A stretch of 64,000 nucleotides of DNA from Labrenzia sp. 011 (lineage in GTDB: Bacteria; Pseudomonadota; Alphaproteobacteria; Rhizobiales; Stappiaceae). Position numbers and translations under genes: made by a program. The DNA is taken from contig NZ_QCYM01000020.1 in NCBI RefSeq assembly GCF_003075075.1, positions 1 to 64,000 on the forward strand, written 5' to 3'. The notes under the pieces are model-generated. The model made no database searches, was not told the origin of the DNA, and saw only the letters and a list, made by a program, of their open reading frames with translations. Positions 1 through 6,900 of this stretch are shown piece by piece. How positions within the stretch are numbered: position 1 is the stretch's first letter; every line of letters begins with the position of its first letter.

Positions 1-244
1 TTTTATTTCTGTCTCTTTCCGAGACTACCTCTTTATCAATTTTATCAATTCTTCTCAATCTTGAAACGACTTTGTCGCTCAAATCCCGTTTAATACGATC
101 CTCTAATTCAATCTGCTTCTTTATGATATCATCGAGCTTATTATTATAAGCGCCAAAATAATTGTTTATGATTTTTCTTATTATCATTTCTGAATTCCCG
201 AGCTCGATCTTTAAGATAACATAATTTAACGATTTAAGCCTGCA
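1..244 (-). pseudogene. AT-rich truncated ORF, possible FkbM-like methyltransferase fragment
   Basis: An open frame on the minus strand runs from a stop at 245-247 off the left window edge. It has an internal ATG at 185-187 with only a weak upstream GGGA. The translation contains NYVILKIELGNSEMII, which loosely resembles the lysine/acidic motif of FkbM-type methyltransferases, followed by a highly charged, probably coiled-coil stretch rich in Lys, Asp, Glu and Arg. The DNA is far richer in A+T than the rest of the window, which points to foreign origin. The similarity begins upstream of the ATG, so I read this as the 3' part of a gene broken by the adjacent insertion-sequence debris. A short intact gene starting at 187 is the alternative. 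The family assignment is weak. Confidence 0.35.
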
Positions 245-313
245 TTATTGAAGCCCATTATATAATTGAACTGGGTTTAAGACTCCAGACATGTTGCTAG
301 CTGTGGTTTCTGA

Positions 314-400
314 TCAGGTTGTTCCGTTGAGTGCCTGAGTTGGCGTTTTGTCATTGATGCCCATGTTTGGCCGTTTGTTATTGTACCCGTCAAGTGGTAA
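314..400 (-). pseudogene. C-terminal remnant of an IS3-family transposase
   Basis: In the minus strand the last 28 codons of a transposase can be read, ending at TGA 314-316, with the motif YNNKRPNMGINDKTPTQAL. This is the usual C-terminal signature of IS3-family OrfB proteins (compare [12 protein letters not shown] in the neighbouring intact OrfB). The frame is cut at about 400 exactly where the inverted repeat of the next IS3-family element starts. The rest of this transposase is not visible on the other side of that element (after 2926), so it is a true remnant rather than a cleanly interrupted gene. Confidence 0.6.
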
Positions 401-440
401 TGGTTATCATCCCATTTTTGGCGGGTTTTAAAACTGGACT

Positions 441-1265
441 TCAGGCCGCTGTTTTCAGTTTCATTGCGGGTGTGATGCCGCCGATGGCCATGTTGGGCCG
501 CTCGTTGTTGTATGTCCATAGCCAGCGCGTGGCGTGGTCCTGTGCCTCCTCGATCGTTTCGAATATGTATTGTCCGAGCCATTCATGGCGGACGGTTCGG
601 TTGTAGCGCTCGACATAGGCGTTCTGTTGCGGTTTTCCGGGCTGGATGTATTCCAAGCCGATCCCACGTCTTGAAGCCCATATTTGCAGGGCGGCACTGA
701 CGTTTTCCGGACCATTGTCCACCCGGATGTTCAAAGGCTGTCCGCGCCATTCGATGATCCGCTCCAGAGTGCGGATAACCCGAAGGGCCGGAATGGAAAT
801 AGCCACTTCAATGCCCAGGCCCTCACGGTTGAAGTCGTCCAGAACGTTCAAGGTCCTGAAGCTGCGTCCGTCGGCCAACTGATCCGACATGAAGTCCATA
901 GACCAGGTCATATTGGGGCCATCGGGAACTGCCAGAGGCTCCGGCTTTTCCCGAGCCAGGCGCTTTTTCGGCTTGATGCGCAGGTTCAGTTCAAGCGCCC
1001 GGTAAATCCGCCGGACGCGCTTGTGGTTCCATGCGAAGCCTTTGACATTGCGCAGATAAAGGAAACACAAGCCGAAGCCCCAGGTTCGGTGCGTTGCCGT
1101 CAGCCGGACCAGCCAGTCCGCGATCTCGGCATTCTCGTCACTGAGTTTGCGCTCATAGCGATAACAGCTCTCGCTGATCTGGAACGTGCGGCAGGCAAGC
1201 GCGATGCTCACACCACGCAGATGGATTGCATTCATGGCCATCTCTCGACGCTGAGACGGCCTCAA
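441..1265 (-). CDS. IS3-family transposase OrfB (DDE integrase core)
   Basis: This is the catalytic half of an IS3-family transposase, which cuts and joins element ends through a DDE (rve) domain. It has an N-terminal HTH-like region ([12 protein letters not shown]), then the first Asp in [12 protein letters not shown], the second in [10 protein letters not shown] and the Glu in [16 protein letters not shown], with the C-terminal [12 protein letters not shown] signature. It is normally made as an OrfAB fusion by -1 frameshifting at the A6G heptamer at 1268-1274, so the TTG at 1263-1265 is the first codon of the open frame after the slip site and may not be a real start. The frame looks intact, but with orfA split upstream the fusion cannot be made. 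The element is therefore probably immobile unless helped in trans. Confidence 0.85.
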   Translation of the reverse strand: MRPSQRREMAMNAIHLRGVSIALACRTFQISESCYRYERKLSDENAEIADWLVRLTATHRTWGFGLCFLYLRNVKGFAWNHKRVRRIYRALELNLRIKPKKRLAREKPEPLAVPDGPNMTWSMDFMSDQLADGRSFRTLNVLDDFNREGLGIEVAISIPALRVIRTLERIIEWRGQPLNIRVDNGPENVSAALQIWASRRGIGLEYIQPGKPQQNAYVERYNRTVRHEWLGQYIFETIEEAQDHATRWLWTYNNERPNMAIGGITPAMKLKTAA

Positions 1266-1267
1266 GG

Positions 1268-1274
1268 CTTTTTT
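1268..1274 (-). promoter_or_regulatory. Programmed -1 frameshift heptamer of the IS3 element
   Basis: On the minus strand the sequence A AAA AAG lies in the orfA frame three codons before the orfA stop. Slipping back one base joins LGKK to the OrfB frame ([10 protein letters not shown]). This is the standard way IS3-family elements make OrfAB. Confidence 0.75.
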
Positions 1275-1417
1275 CCCAGAGCATCCTTCAGCAGTTCGTT
1301 CTGCATCGCCATCTCGGCATACTTCTTCTTCAGACGGCGGTTCTCCTCGACCATGGCCTTCATTTCCGCCATCAAGGACGCATCCATACCGCCGTACTTG
1401 GATCGCCAGTTGATGGG

Positions 1418-1432
1418 ATGGACGGCTCTCCC
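1418..1432 (+). repeat. Left subterminal inverted repeat of the IS1111-type element
   Basis: ATGGACGGCTCTCCC matches the inverted copy at 2719-2733 in 14 of 15 bases. Confidence 0.8.
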
Positions 1433-1475
1433 TCTACACTCAGTGCTGGAAGCCTTGAATATGGAGGAGAAGACA

Positions 1476-2489
1476 ATGAGACTGCACTATCTTGGGATTG
1501 ATCTGGCGAAGAATGTGTTTCAGCTGCACGGTGAAGATGCCGAAGGCAACGTTGTCTACCGCAAACGCCTTGGGCGTTCGCGGCTTCTCGAGGATGTCGG
1601 TCGATTGCCGGCTTGTCAGATCGGTATCGAGGCCTGTACTGGCGCATTCTATTGGCAGAGAGAGTTTGAAGCGCTCGGCCACTCGGTTCGGATCATCGCC
1701 CCACAATACGTCAAACCTTTCGCCCGGCATCAAAAGAATGATCAAAACGATGCAGCTGCTATCTGTACGGCACTGCGTCAGCCGAACATGCGGTTCGTTC
1801 CACCAAAATCGCTTGGTCAGCAGGACATTCAAGCATTACATCGTGGACGCCAACGGCTCGTCAATCATCGAACTGCCCTTGTCTCTCAGATGCGCGGATT
1901 GCTTCTGGACCGTGGCCTTGCCTTCGGTCTGTCAATTACTCGCGCCAGACGCGAGATCCCGCGTTTGTTGACCATGGAGCGCGGCAGGCTGGGTGATCTG
2001 TTCGCCTCTCTGCTAGAGCAGCTCTTTGAGATGTTATGTGAACTGGATCGGCGTGTTGCCTGGTTTGATCGTGAGATCAATCGGGTGTTCCGCAGTAATG
2101 AAGCCTGTCAGCGTATCGCCAAGATCCGTGGCGTGGGTCCCAAAACAGCGACTGCTATTGTCGCGGCGATCGGAGACGGAACCGAGTTCAAGAACGGTCG
2201 TCATCTGGCCGCGTGGCTTGGTCTAGTTCCAAAACAGCATTCGAGTGGGAACAGGCAAATGCTCCTGGGCATATCAAAGCGTGGTGACCGACATCTTAGA
2301 ACACTGCTGGTTCACGGGGCACGTGCGGTTCTGCGAACGGCACCAAAGCACCACGATGCGGTCAGTCAGTGGGCCATTGGTCTCCAGGAGCGACGAGGGG
2401 CTGCCAAAGCGATCGTCGCAATCGCCAACAAGAACGCGCGGATCATATTTGCCATGCTGCGACAAAACACGGAGTTCCGTACCGCTTAA
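1476..2489 (+). CDS. IS110-family transposase, IS1111 subgroup
   Basis: A 337-aa DEDD recombinase that moves the element through a circular intermediate, guided (in studied members) by an element-encoded RNA. The RuvC-like part shows D9 in GIDLAK, E52 in IGIEACTGAFYW and D89/D92 in KNDQND. The C-terminal Tnp domain has IRGVGPKTATAIVAAIG and the serine-containing KQHSSGNRQ (S256/S257) followed by GISKRGDRHLRTLLVHGA. The ATG at 1476 is preceded by GGAGG at a proper distance; the in-frame ATG at 1461 sits on that ribosome site. The frame also stays open far upstream as an antisense shadow of OrfB, which is not real protein. No disabling mutation is seen. Confidence 0.92.
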   Translation: MRLHYLGIDLAKNVFQLHGEDAEGNVVYRKRLGRSRLLEDVGRLPACQIGIEACTGAFYWQREFEALGHSVRIIAPQYVKPFARHQKNDQNDAAAICTALRQPNMRFVPPKSLGQQDIQALHRGRQRLVNHRTALVSQMRGLLLDRGLAFGLSITRARREIPRLLTMERGRLGDLFASLLEQLFEMLCELDRRVAWFDREINRVFRSNEACQRIAKIRGVGPKTATAIVAAIGDGTEFKNGRHLAAWLGLVPKQHSSGNRQMLLGISKRGDRHLRTLLVHGARAVLRTAPKHHDAVSQWAIGLQERRGAAKAIVAIANKNARIIFAMLRQNTEFRTA

Positions 2490-2734
2490 ACAGGAGGGGT
2501 ACGGCAGAGAGGTGCAAGACTGCGAGAAATGTGACGACCGGTTTGAATCCGGTGTGAAGGGAACCTGAGTATTATAATGGCTCATCGAAGCCGGCCACTT
2601 GTCGAGGCCTTCACACACGCGGATTTCCCATTTGGGCGCACCAGCACCGTTCTGGTGACGCCGGATAGATGTTGGCACCCAGATACCGGCTTCGATCAGA
2701 TCTCAAAAACCTTGCATCGGGAGAGCTGTCCATA
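2490..2734 (+). ncRNA. Candidate bridge/seekRNA region of the IS1111-type element
   Basis: About 245 bases follow the transposase without a credible ORF. In IS1111-subgroup elements the guide RNA is known to come from the region downstream of the transposase gene. Here the DNA shows paired segments: ATCGAAGCCGG at 2584-2594 is the exact reverse complement of CCGGCTTCGAT at 2686-2696 and would close a large domain. Inside it, CACCAG (2639-2644) pairs with CTGGTG (2652-2657), extended by GCG/CGC across a one-base bulge. A small hairpin CCGG-N7-CCGG lies near 2535-2555. The exact 5' and 3' ends and the guide loops cannot be fixed by eye. Confidence 0.5.
2719..2733 (-). repeat. Right subterminal inverted repeat of the IS1111-type element
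   Basis: GGGAGAGCTGTCCAT, the inverted partner of 1418-1432 with one mismatch. Confidence 0.8.
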
Positions 2735-3022
2735 GATGTAGTACGTCGCGTTGCTGATCCCGTGTTCCCGGCAAAGATCGGCAACCGGCACACCGCTCTC
2801 TCCCTGCTTCAAAATCGTCAGGATCTGGCTTTCCGTAAATCTTGATTTCTTCATGTCGTTCTCCAAGCGCATCAAAGGCCGGAGAAGTCCAATTTTCAAC
2901 CCAGTGGTTTTTGGGGATGATTACCAACAAGGTAGGCCAAGAGGTGTGATGGTCGCGCAACAGTGAACGCACACGCCAGCGACTCAGTAGGATCGGTGGA
3001 AAATCAATTCGATAAAATAAAA

Positions 3023-3112
<90 letters not shown>

Positions 3113-3433
3113 TTTTCAGGCGTTGATCCCGCCTGAGTGCCGCGCAATATACCCATGACGCGGTCAAGCGCAAGCGCCTTGCGGTGTTTTTTTGCAGTTG
3201 CCCTCAAGCTTTGGAATTTTCTGGGAAATTTGCCGAACCGGAGACCGGCCGGAGGAGGGCGGCGAAGGGGCTTCGCGGCAGAAATGTTGCGAAATTGTGT
3301 TGCATATCAGCTCTTGTAAATTATTTCCGTGCTATTACCCTAGGGGAATGCTCAATAGGGGGCGTGACTGCCTTTTTCGGCAGCGTCACGTGAGTATTAA
3401 CTATTTAAAATGTAGTGTGTGGGAAGATATACG
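3113..3433. other. Intergenic region between tRNA-Ser and the first chromosomal ORF
   Basis: I see no gene here. It holds the upstream region of the tRNA gene and, near the right end, an AT-rich stretch that probably carries the promoter of the next gene. An inverted repeat at 3363-3390 (CGTGACTGCC, loop of T bases, then GGCA-GC-GTCACG) could form a bulged hairpin. Confidence 0.5.
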
Positions 3434-3748
3434 ATGATTAGTGTTTTAAAATTTTTATTCAGGTTACTGGGATACGGATTTCTCGCCGTGGCGATTGTTG
3501 CCGGTATTTCGGATGCAAGCACTTCAATTGCTCAATCACAAGTTTATATGGCGCCGCTCGGCTATGTGTGGGCCGGCCTGTCGCCGCAGACCCTGGAGCT
3601 GGTTCAACAGTCCGCGCCTGCGGGACTGTGGGGCGTCGCGCAACAGACCGTGCTGCTCTGGCCGGTCTGGGCTGTCCTGGCACCCCTGGGCATGCTGCTG
3701 TTGTGGCTGGGTGCCAGACGTCGGCGCCAGCTTGCGCAGTTCGCCTGA
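3434..3748 (+). CDS. Small membrane protein of unknown function
   Basis: A 104-aa protein not recognised as any named family. It has two hydrophobic segments: an N-terminal one (about residues 4-30, LKFLFRLLGYGFLAVAIVAGI) and a C-terminal one (about 72-96, LLWPVWAVLAPLGMLLLWLGA), ending in an Arg-rich tail (RRRRQ) that should lie in the cytoplasm. The ATG at 3434 follows GGGAAG at a proper distance; a GTG at 3419 overlaps that site and is less likely. Codon use matches the chromosome, so it lies outside the island debris on the far side of the tRNA. It stands alone before msrA. Confidence 0.6.
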   Translation: MISVLKFLFRLLGYGFLAVAIVAGISDASTSIAQSQVYMAPLGYVWAGLSPQTLELVQQSAPAGLWGVAQQTVLLWPVWAVLAPLGMLLLWLGARRRRQLAQFA

Positions 3749-3962
3749 GGATCTGCCGTCCGGATGTGAGCGGGACGGCCGGGCGCGCTCAGCCGTTGGC
3801 GCCCGGATCGCTAACATGCGTGTCAATTTGGCCGAAGCCTCTTGGAATGGATGGCAAGCTGCGCCACATTTACCGGTGACCATCAACCGGTAAGCGCACC
3901 CGGTTCGCCGCCGTCTGTCCCTCCCGGGAAGGGCGCGCGCCTCAGTGCGCCGGAGATCCGCC

Positions 3963-4631
3963 ATGTCTTTCATGACTCTGCTGTCCAAGAAGTTTTCGCT
4001 GCCAAGCAAGGAAGAGGCCCTGCCCGGGCGCGCCAATGCGATCGTCCCTGCCGGGCCGCATCACGTCAACGGCCGGGCCCTTGCCGGGCCCTATCCGGCG
4101 GGGTTCAGGACCATGATCTTCGGCATGGGCTGTTTCTGGGGTGCAGAGCGCCTGTTCTGGCAGCTCCCCGGCGTCCATGTGACCGCCGTCGGCTATGCCG
4201 GGGGGCTGACGCCCAACCCCACCTACAACGAAACCTGCACCGGCCGTACGGGCCATACCGAGGCGGTCCTGGTCGTTTACGATCCCGACCAGGTGACGCG
4301 CGGCGATCTTCTGAAGGTGTTCTGGGAAAACCACGATCCGACCCAGGGCATGCGCCAGGGCAATGACACCGGCACCCAATACCGTTCGGCGATCTACGTG
4401 CCCGACGAGGAAGACCTCGCGGCCGCGGTGCAGTCGAAGGAGGCCTATCAGCAGGCCCTGCGGGCGGGTGGCGTTCCGGCCTCCATCACCACGGAGATCC
4501 GCCAGCTCGATACCTTCTATTTCGCCGAGGACTATCATCAGCAGTATCTGGCCAAGAATCCGGCCGGCTATTGCGGCATCGGCGGCACCGGCATCGCCTG
4601 TCCGACGGGCCTCGGGCCGGCCGCCGGATAG
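3963..4631 (+). CDS. msrA: Peptide-methionine (S)-S-oxide reductase
   Basis: It reduces methionine-S-sulfoxide in proteins and as free amino acid, using thioredoxin. The 222-aa protein has the catalytic motif [10 protein letters not shown] (C57), [24 protein letters not shown], the FWENHDPTQ motif and the C-terminal [12 protein letters not shown] with two further cysteines that can act as resolving residues. The long N-terminal extension (about 50 residues before the catalytic motif) resembles the E. coli type. ATG 3963 has GGAG 7 bases upstream; a GTG at 3945 is in frame but lacks a site. It appears to be monocistronic. Confidence 0.95.
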   Translation: MSFMTLLSKKFSLPSKEEALPGRANAIVPAGPHHVNGRALAGPYPAGFRTMIFGMGCFWGAERLFWQLPGVHVTAVGYAGGLTPNPTYNETCTGRTGHTEAVLVVYDPDQVTRGDLLKVFWENHDPTQGMRQGNDTGTQYRSAIYVPDEEDLAAAVQSKEAYQQALRAGGVPASITTEIRQLDTFYFAEDYHQQYLAKNPAGYCGIGGTGIACPTGLGPAAG

Positions 4632-4899
4632 GGGGCGTCGAACAATCCCGGGGAGTGCCGGCCGCCTTCCGCCCCCGGCGGCAGGCGCAACCGGAGAGCC
4701 GCGCGGGCAGCGATGATGTTTGCGGTGTCTCTGCGTCTGGTGCCCTATGCGTAGAAATCGGCCGCTTCGCGACAAGACGGGCATCAAATCCCTCGCAGAA
4801 ATATCGATGTTTTTCGGCATTCGCCCCGAGAGCTTCAGAATTTATTAAACCATAAGGTGCAATTCTGTTCACGAAAGCACCCAGGTGAGGTTTGGTTTG

Positions 4900-5223
4900 A
4901 TGTCGTCATCCGCAAAGATATTTGCGGTTACCTATTTCCTCGGCGCCAGCATGTTGATGTGTGTCGGCGTGCTCATGCCGGGAGACAAGGGGCTGGTCGC
5001 CGTGTTTGCGAAACCGGGTGGCCCGACGGCCGCCGAGGTCATCGCAAGGGCGGACGGTGGGATCATCTTTGTCCGCGACGGATCCTGGGTCGCACTGACC
5101 GAGTCGGAAGATCATGAATTCATCGCCAGCCTGTACCGGGCCGGGGCGGGTTTTGTCGCCTCTTCGGCCGTCGCACAGGTCTGCGCGCGCTGGAATGGGT
5201 TTTTGGGGGATACTAGGATATGA
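4900..5223 (+). CDS. Short membrane-anchored protein coupled to a chemoreceptor
   Basis: A 107-aa protein of unknown function. A hydrophobic N-terminal segment (about residues 7-25, [19 protein letters not shown]) may be a membrane anchor or uncleaved signal. The rest is a small mixed domain with [17 protein letters not shown]. The ATG at 4900 follows AGGTGAGG. Its TGA (5221-5223) overlaps the ATG of the chemoreceptor (5220-5222) as ATGA, so the two are translated together. This suggests the protein works with, or sets the level of, the receptor. No domain name can be given from sequence alone. Confidence 0.6.
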   Translation: MSSSAKIFAVTYFLGASMLMCVGVLMPGDKGLVAVFAKPGGPTAAEVIARADGGIIFVRDGSWVALTESEDHEFIASLYRAGAGFVASSAVAQVCARWNGFLGDTRI

Positions 5224-6710
5224 GTGAAACCGAGAATACGAGAACAGGTCTCGATTCCTTTCGGGACAATTTCGCCAGGATCGTCGTCTGGTTCACATGG
5301 CTGAACGTTCTTCTGGTCATCGCAACCGCCTGGCTGGTGGGCACCGTGTCCCTCGTGGCCGTGGGCGGCGCCGCGCTGATCCTGGGCGGGGCGGCCACGC
5401 TCACCTGGATGAAATGCGGATCCGGCGTGGAGACGCGCCTTGCAACGGCCATGTCTCTGGCCGGACTGGTGGCCCTGCTGGTCGCCTCCCTCGCCGTACC
5501 GGCCGGGCAGAACTCCTATCAGCTTGACGGGCACATGTACTTCTTTGCGGTGCTGGCGATCCTGGCCAGCTGGGTCGACTGGCGGGCCCTGATCGCTTAT
5601 GCGGCCGTGGTCGCGGTCCATCATATCGTGCTCAATTTCGCCATGCCCTGGGCCGTGTTCCCCGATGGCGCGGATTTCGCCCGGGTGCTGCTGCATGCGA
5701 CTGTCGTCGTGATCGAGGTCGGCATCCTGTGGTGGATGACCAACAATCTGGCAAAGGCCTTCGATATTTCCGACAAGGCGCGGCACGAGGCCGAGGAAGC
5801 CCGGTCCCAGGCGGTCGCCCTGCAGCATCAGAGCGCGGCTCACGATGAAGCTCAGCGCGAAAGGGAAGCCTTCGTCAACGAACGGATCGCCGCCTTCCAG
5901 AACGACATTGCCGCCAAGCTGGACGAAGTCGGCCGCAAGGTGCACGAAATGCGCGGCTCGGCGGAAGAGCTGGGGTCCGTGGCCGAAGATACGACCGACC
6001 GTGCCGCATCGGTTTCGGACGCCTCCGAAACCGCCTCGTCCAATGTACAGATGGTCGCCTCGGCTGCCGAGGAACTCACCTCATCCATCGCGGAAATTTC
6101 CCGCCAGGTCGAGCAGACCACCGGCATCGTGGTCCAGGCGACCGAGAATGCCCAGACAAGCAACCAGAAAGTCGCCGGCCTTGCCGAAGCGGCGAACCGG
6201 ATCGGCGAGGTCGTCACTCTCATCCAGGCGATCGCCGAACAGACCAATCTTCTCGCGCTCAACGCCACCATCGAGGCGGCACGTGCGGGCGAAGCGGGAC
6301 GGGGCTTTGCGGTTGTTGCGGCCGAGGTGAAGGAACTGGCGACCCAGACATCCAAGGCGACCGAGGAAATCGGCGCGCAGATTGCCGCCATCCAGGCGGA
6401 GACCAAGGATGCGGTCGCCTCCATCGGCCTCATCGCGACGACCATGGACGAGGTCAACAGCTATACCGCGGCCATTGCCGCCGCTGTCGGCCAGCAGGGC
6501 TCGGCCACGGCCGAAATCTCCCGCAACGTGGCCGAAGCGGCCGATGGCACCGGCCGGGTCGCGGAGAATATCGGCGGGGTGCGCGAGGCGGTCGAGCGAA
6601 CCGGCAAGTCGGTCACCTCCATGGTGGAAGCCACGGAAGTCCTCGATGGAGAAACCTCCGATATGCGGCGTTCGATCGACGCCTTCCTGAAGGACGTTGC
6701 CGCCGCCTGA
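5220..6710 (+). CDS. Methyl-accepting chemotaxis protein with a six-helix membrane sensor
   Basis: A 496-aa transducer that would pass a signal to CheA/CheW. Instead of a periplasmic ligand domain with HAMP, the N-terminal half is a polytopic domain with about six hydrophobic helices (near residues 20-41, 43-63, 77-94, 105-118, 123-140, 157-172) containing several His residues (H105, H134, H135, H159), followed by a coiled-coil linker (about 180-230). The signalling domain has the conserved hairpin tip [21 protein letters not shown] and ends [18 protein letters not shown] ([16 protein letters not shown]). It is the second gene of a two-gene operon, ATGA-coupled to the small membrane protein, and ends at a strong terminator. 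The ligand is unknown. Confidence 0.9.
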   Translation: MSETENTRTGLDSFRDNFARIVVWFTWLNVLLVIATAWLVGTVSLVAVGGAALILGGAATLTWMKCGSGVETRLATAMSLAGLVALLVASLAVPAGQNSYQLDGHMYFFAVLAILASWVDWRALIAYAAVVAVHHIVLNFAMPWAVFPDGADFARVLLHATVVVIEVGILWWMTNNLAKAFDISDKARHEAEEARSQAVALQHQSAAHDEAQREREAFVNERIAAFQNDIAAKLDEVGRKVHEMRGSAEELGSVAEDTTDRAASVSDASETASSNVQMVASAAEELTSSIAEISRQVEQTTGIVVQATENAQTSNQKVAGLAEAANRIGEVVTLIQAIAEQTNLLALNATIEAARAGEAGRGFAVVAAEVKELATQTSKATEEIGAQIAAIQAETKDAVASIGLIATTMDEVNSYTAAIAAAVGQQGSATAEISRNVAEAADGTGRVAENIGGVREAVERTGKSVTSMVEATEVLDGETSDMRRSIDAFLKDVAAA

Positions 6711-6740
6711 TCCGGCAGCGCCATTGTGAAAATACCAACA

Positions 6741-6769
6741 AGGACCGCCGCTCTCGGCGGTCCTTTTTT
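6741..6769 (+). terminator. Rho-independent terminator after the chemoreceptor operon
   Basis: A perfect 10-bp stem AGGACCGCCG (6741-6750) / CGGCGGTCCT (6755-6764) with a CTCT loop, followed by a T run (6764-6769). Confidence 0.93.
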
Positions 6770-6900
6770 ATGGGTGGCCGCCGCGGTTCTTGACGGATCG
6801 CCGTATGGATGTCATGAGCGCCTGTCGCCGAACAGCCGCGCGCTCCGCTGCGTGGCCCGGCCTTCTGCAGCCCCGCTCTCTTCTGCCTGGTCTTTCCCGC

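Larger units (their letters stand above)
1412..2737 (+). mobile_element. IS110-family (IS1111-type) insertion sequence
   Basis: An element of about 1.32 kb lies inside the orfA reading frame. Its junctions are GCCAGTT-GAT on the left (1405-1414) and GAT-GTAGTACG on the right (2735-2744). GAT appears at both, so each end is uncertain by three bases. Subterminal inverted repeats are present: ATGGACGGCTCTCCC at 1418-1432 and, inverted, ATGGACAGCTCTCCC at 2719-2733 (one mismatch). Subterminal rather than terminal repeats are typical of the IS1111 subgroup, as is a single DEDD transposase followed by a longer non-coding 3' end. It appears complete. Confidence 0.85.
1262..2854 (-). pseudogene. IS3-family transposase OrfA, split by the IS1111-type element
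   Basis: The 5' part (2738-2854, 39 codons from ATG with a GGAGAA ribosome site) encodes MKKSRFTESQILTILKQ and on to SNATYY, the HTH of IS3 OrfA. The 3' part (1262-1414, stop at 1262-1264) continues with [13 protein letters not shown] and the leucine-rich [13 protein letters not shown] segment. Removing the intervening element and keeping a single GAT restores a continuous 89-codon frame across YY-INW, which proves this was one gene. The 3' end contains the slippery heptamer used to reach OrfB. Confidence 0.85.
401..2926 (-). mobile_element. IS3-family insertion sequence, interrupted by an IS1111-type element
   Basis: Both ends carry imperfect inverted repeats. From 401 inward the sequence reads TGGTTATCATCCC, later AAACTGGACTTC and GGCC. 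Read from 2926 inward on the other strand it gives TGGTAATCATCCC, later ATTGGACTTC and GGCC. Between them lie orfB (441-1265) and orfA (2854 down to 1262) in the normal IS3 order, with orfA split by another element. I found no clear direct target duplication outside 401 and 2926, so the outer ends are good to a few bases only. Without the inserted element it would be about 1.2 kb, normal for this family. Confidence 0.8.

Noticed and set aside
684-1475. N-terminal extension of the IS1111 transposase frame
   Set aside because: It is antisense to OrfB and orfA and crosses the element boundary near 1412; the real start is ATG 1476 with GGAGG upstream.
395-2932. Target-site duplication of the IS3 element
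   Set aside because: Bases next to 401 and 2926 do not match as a 3-4 bp direct repeat; the ends may be off by a few bases or flanking DNA has been rearranged.
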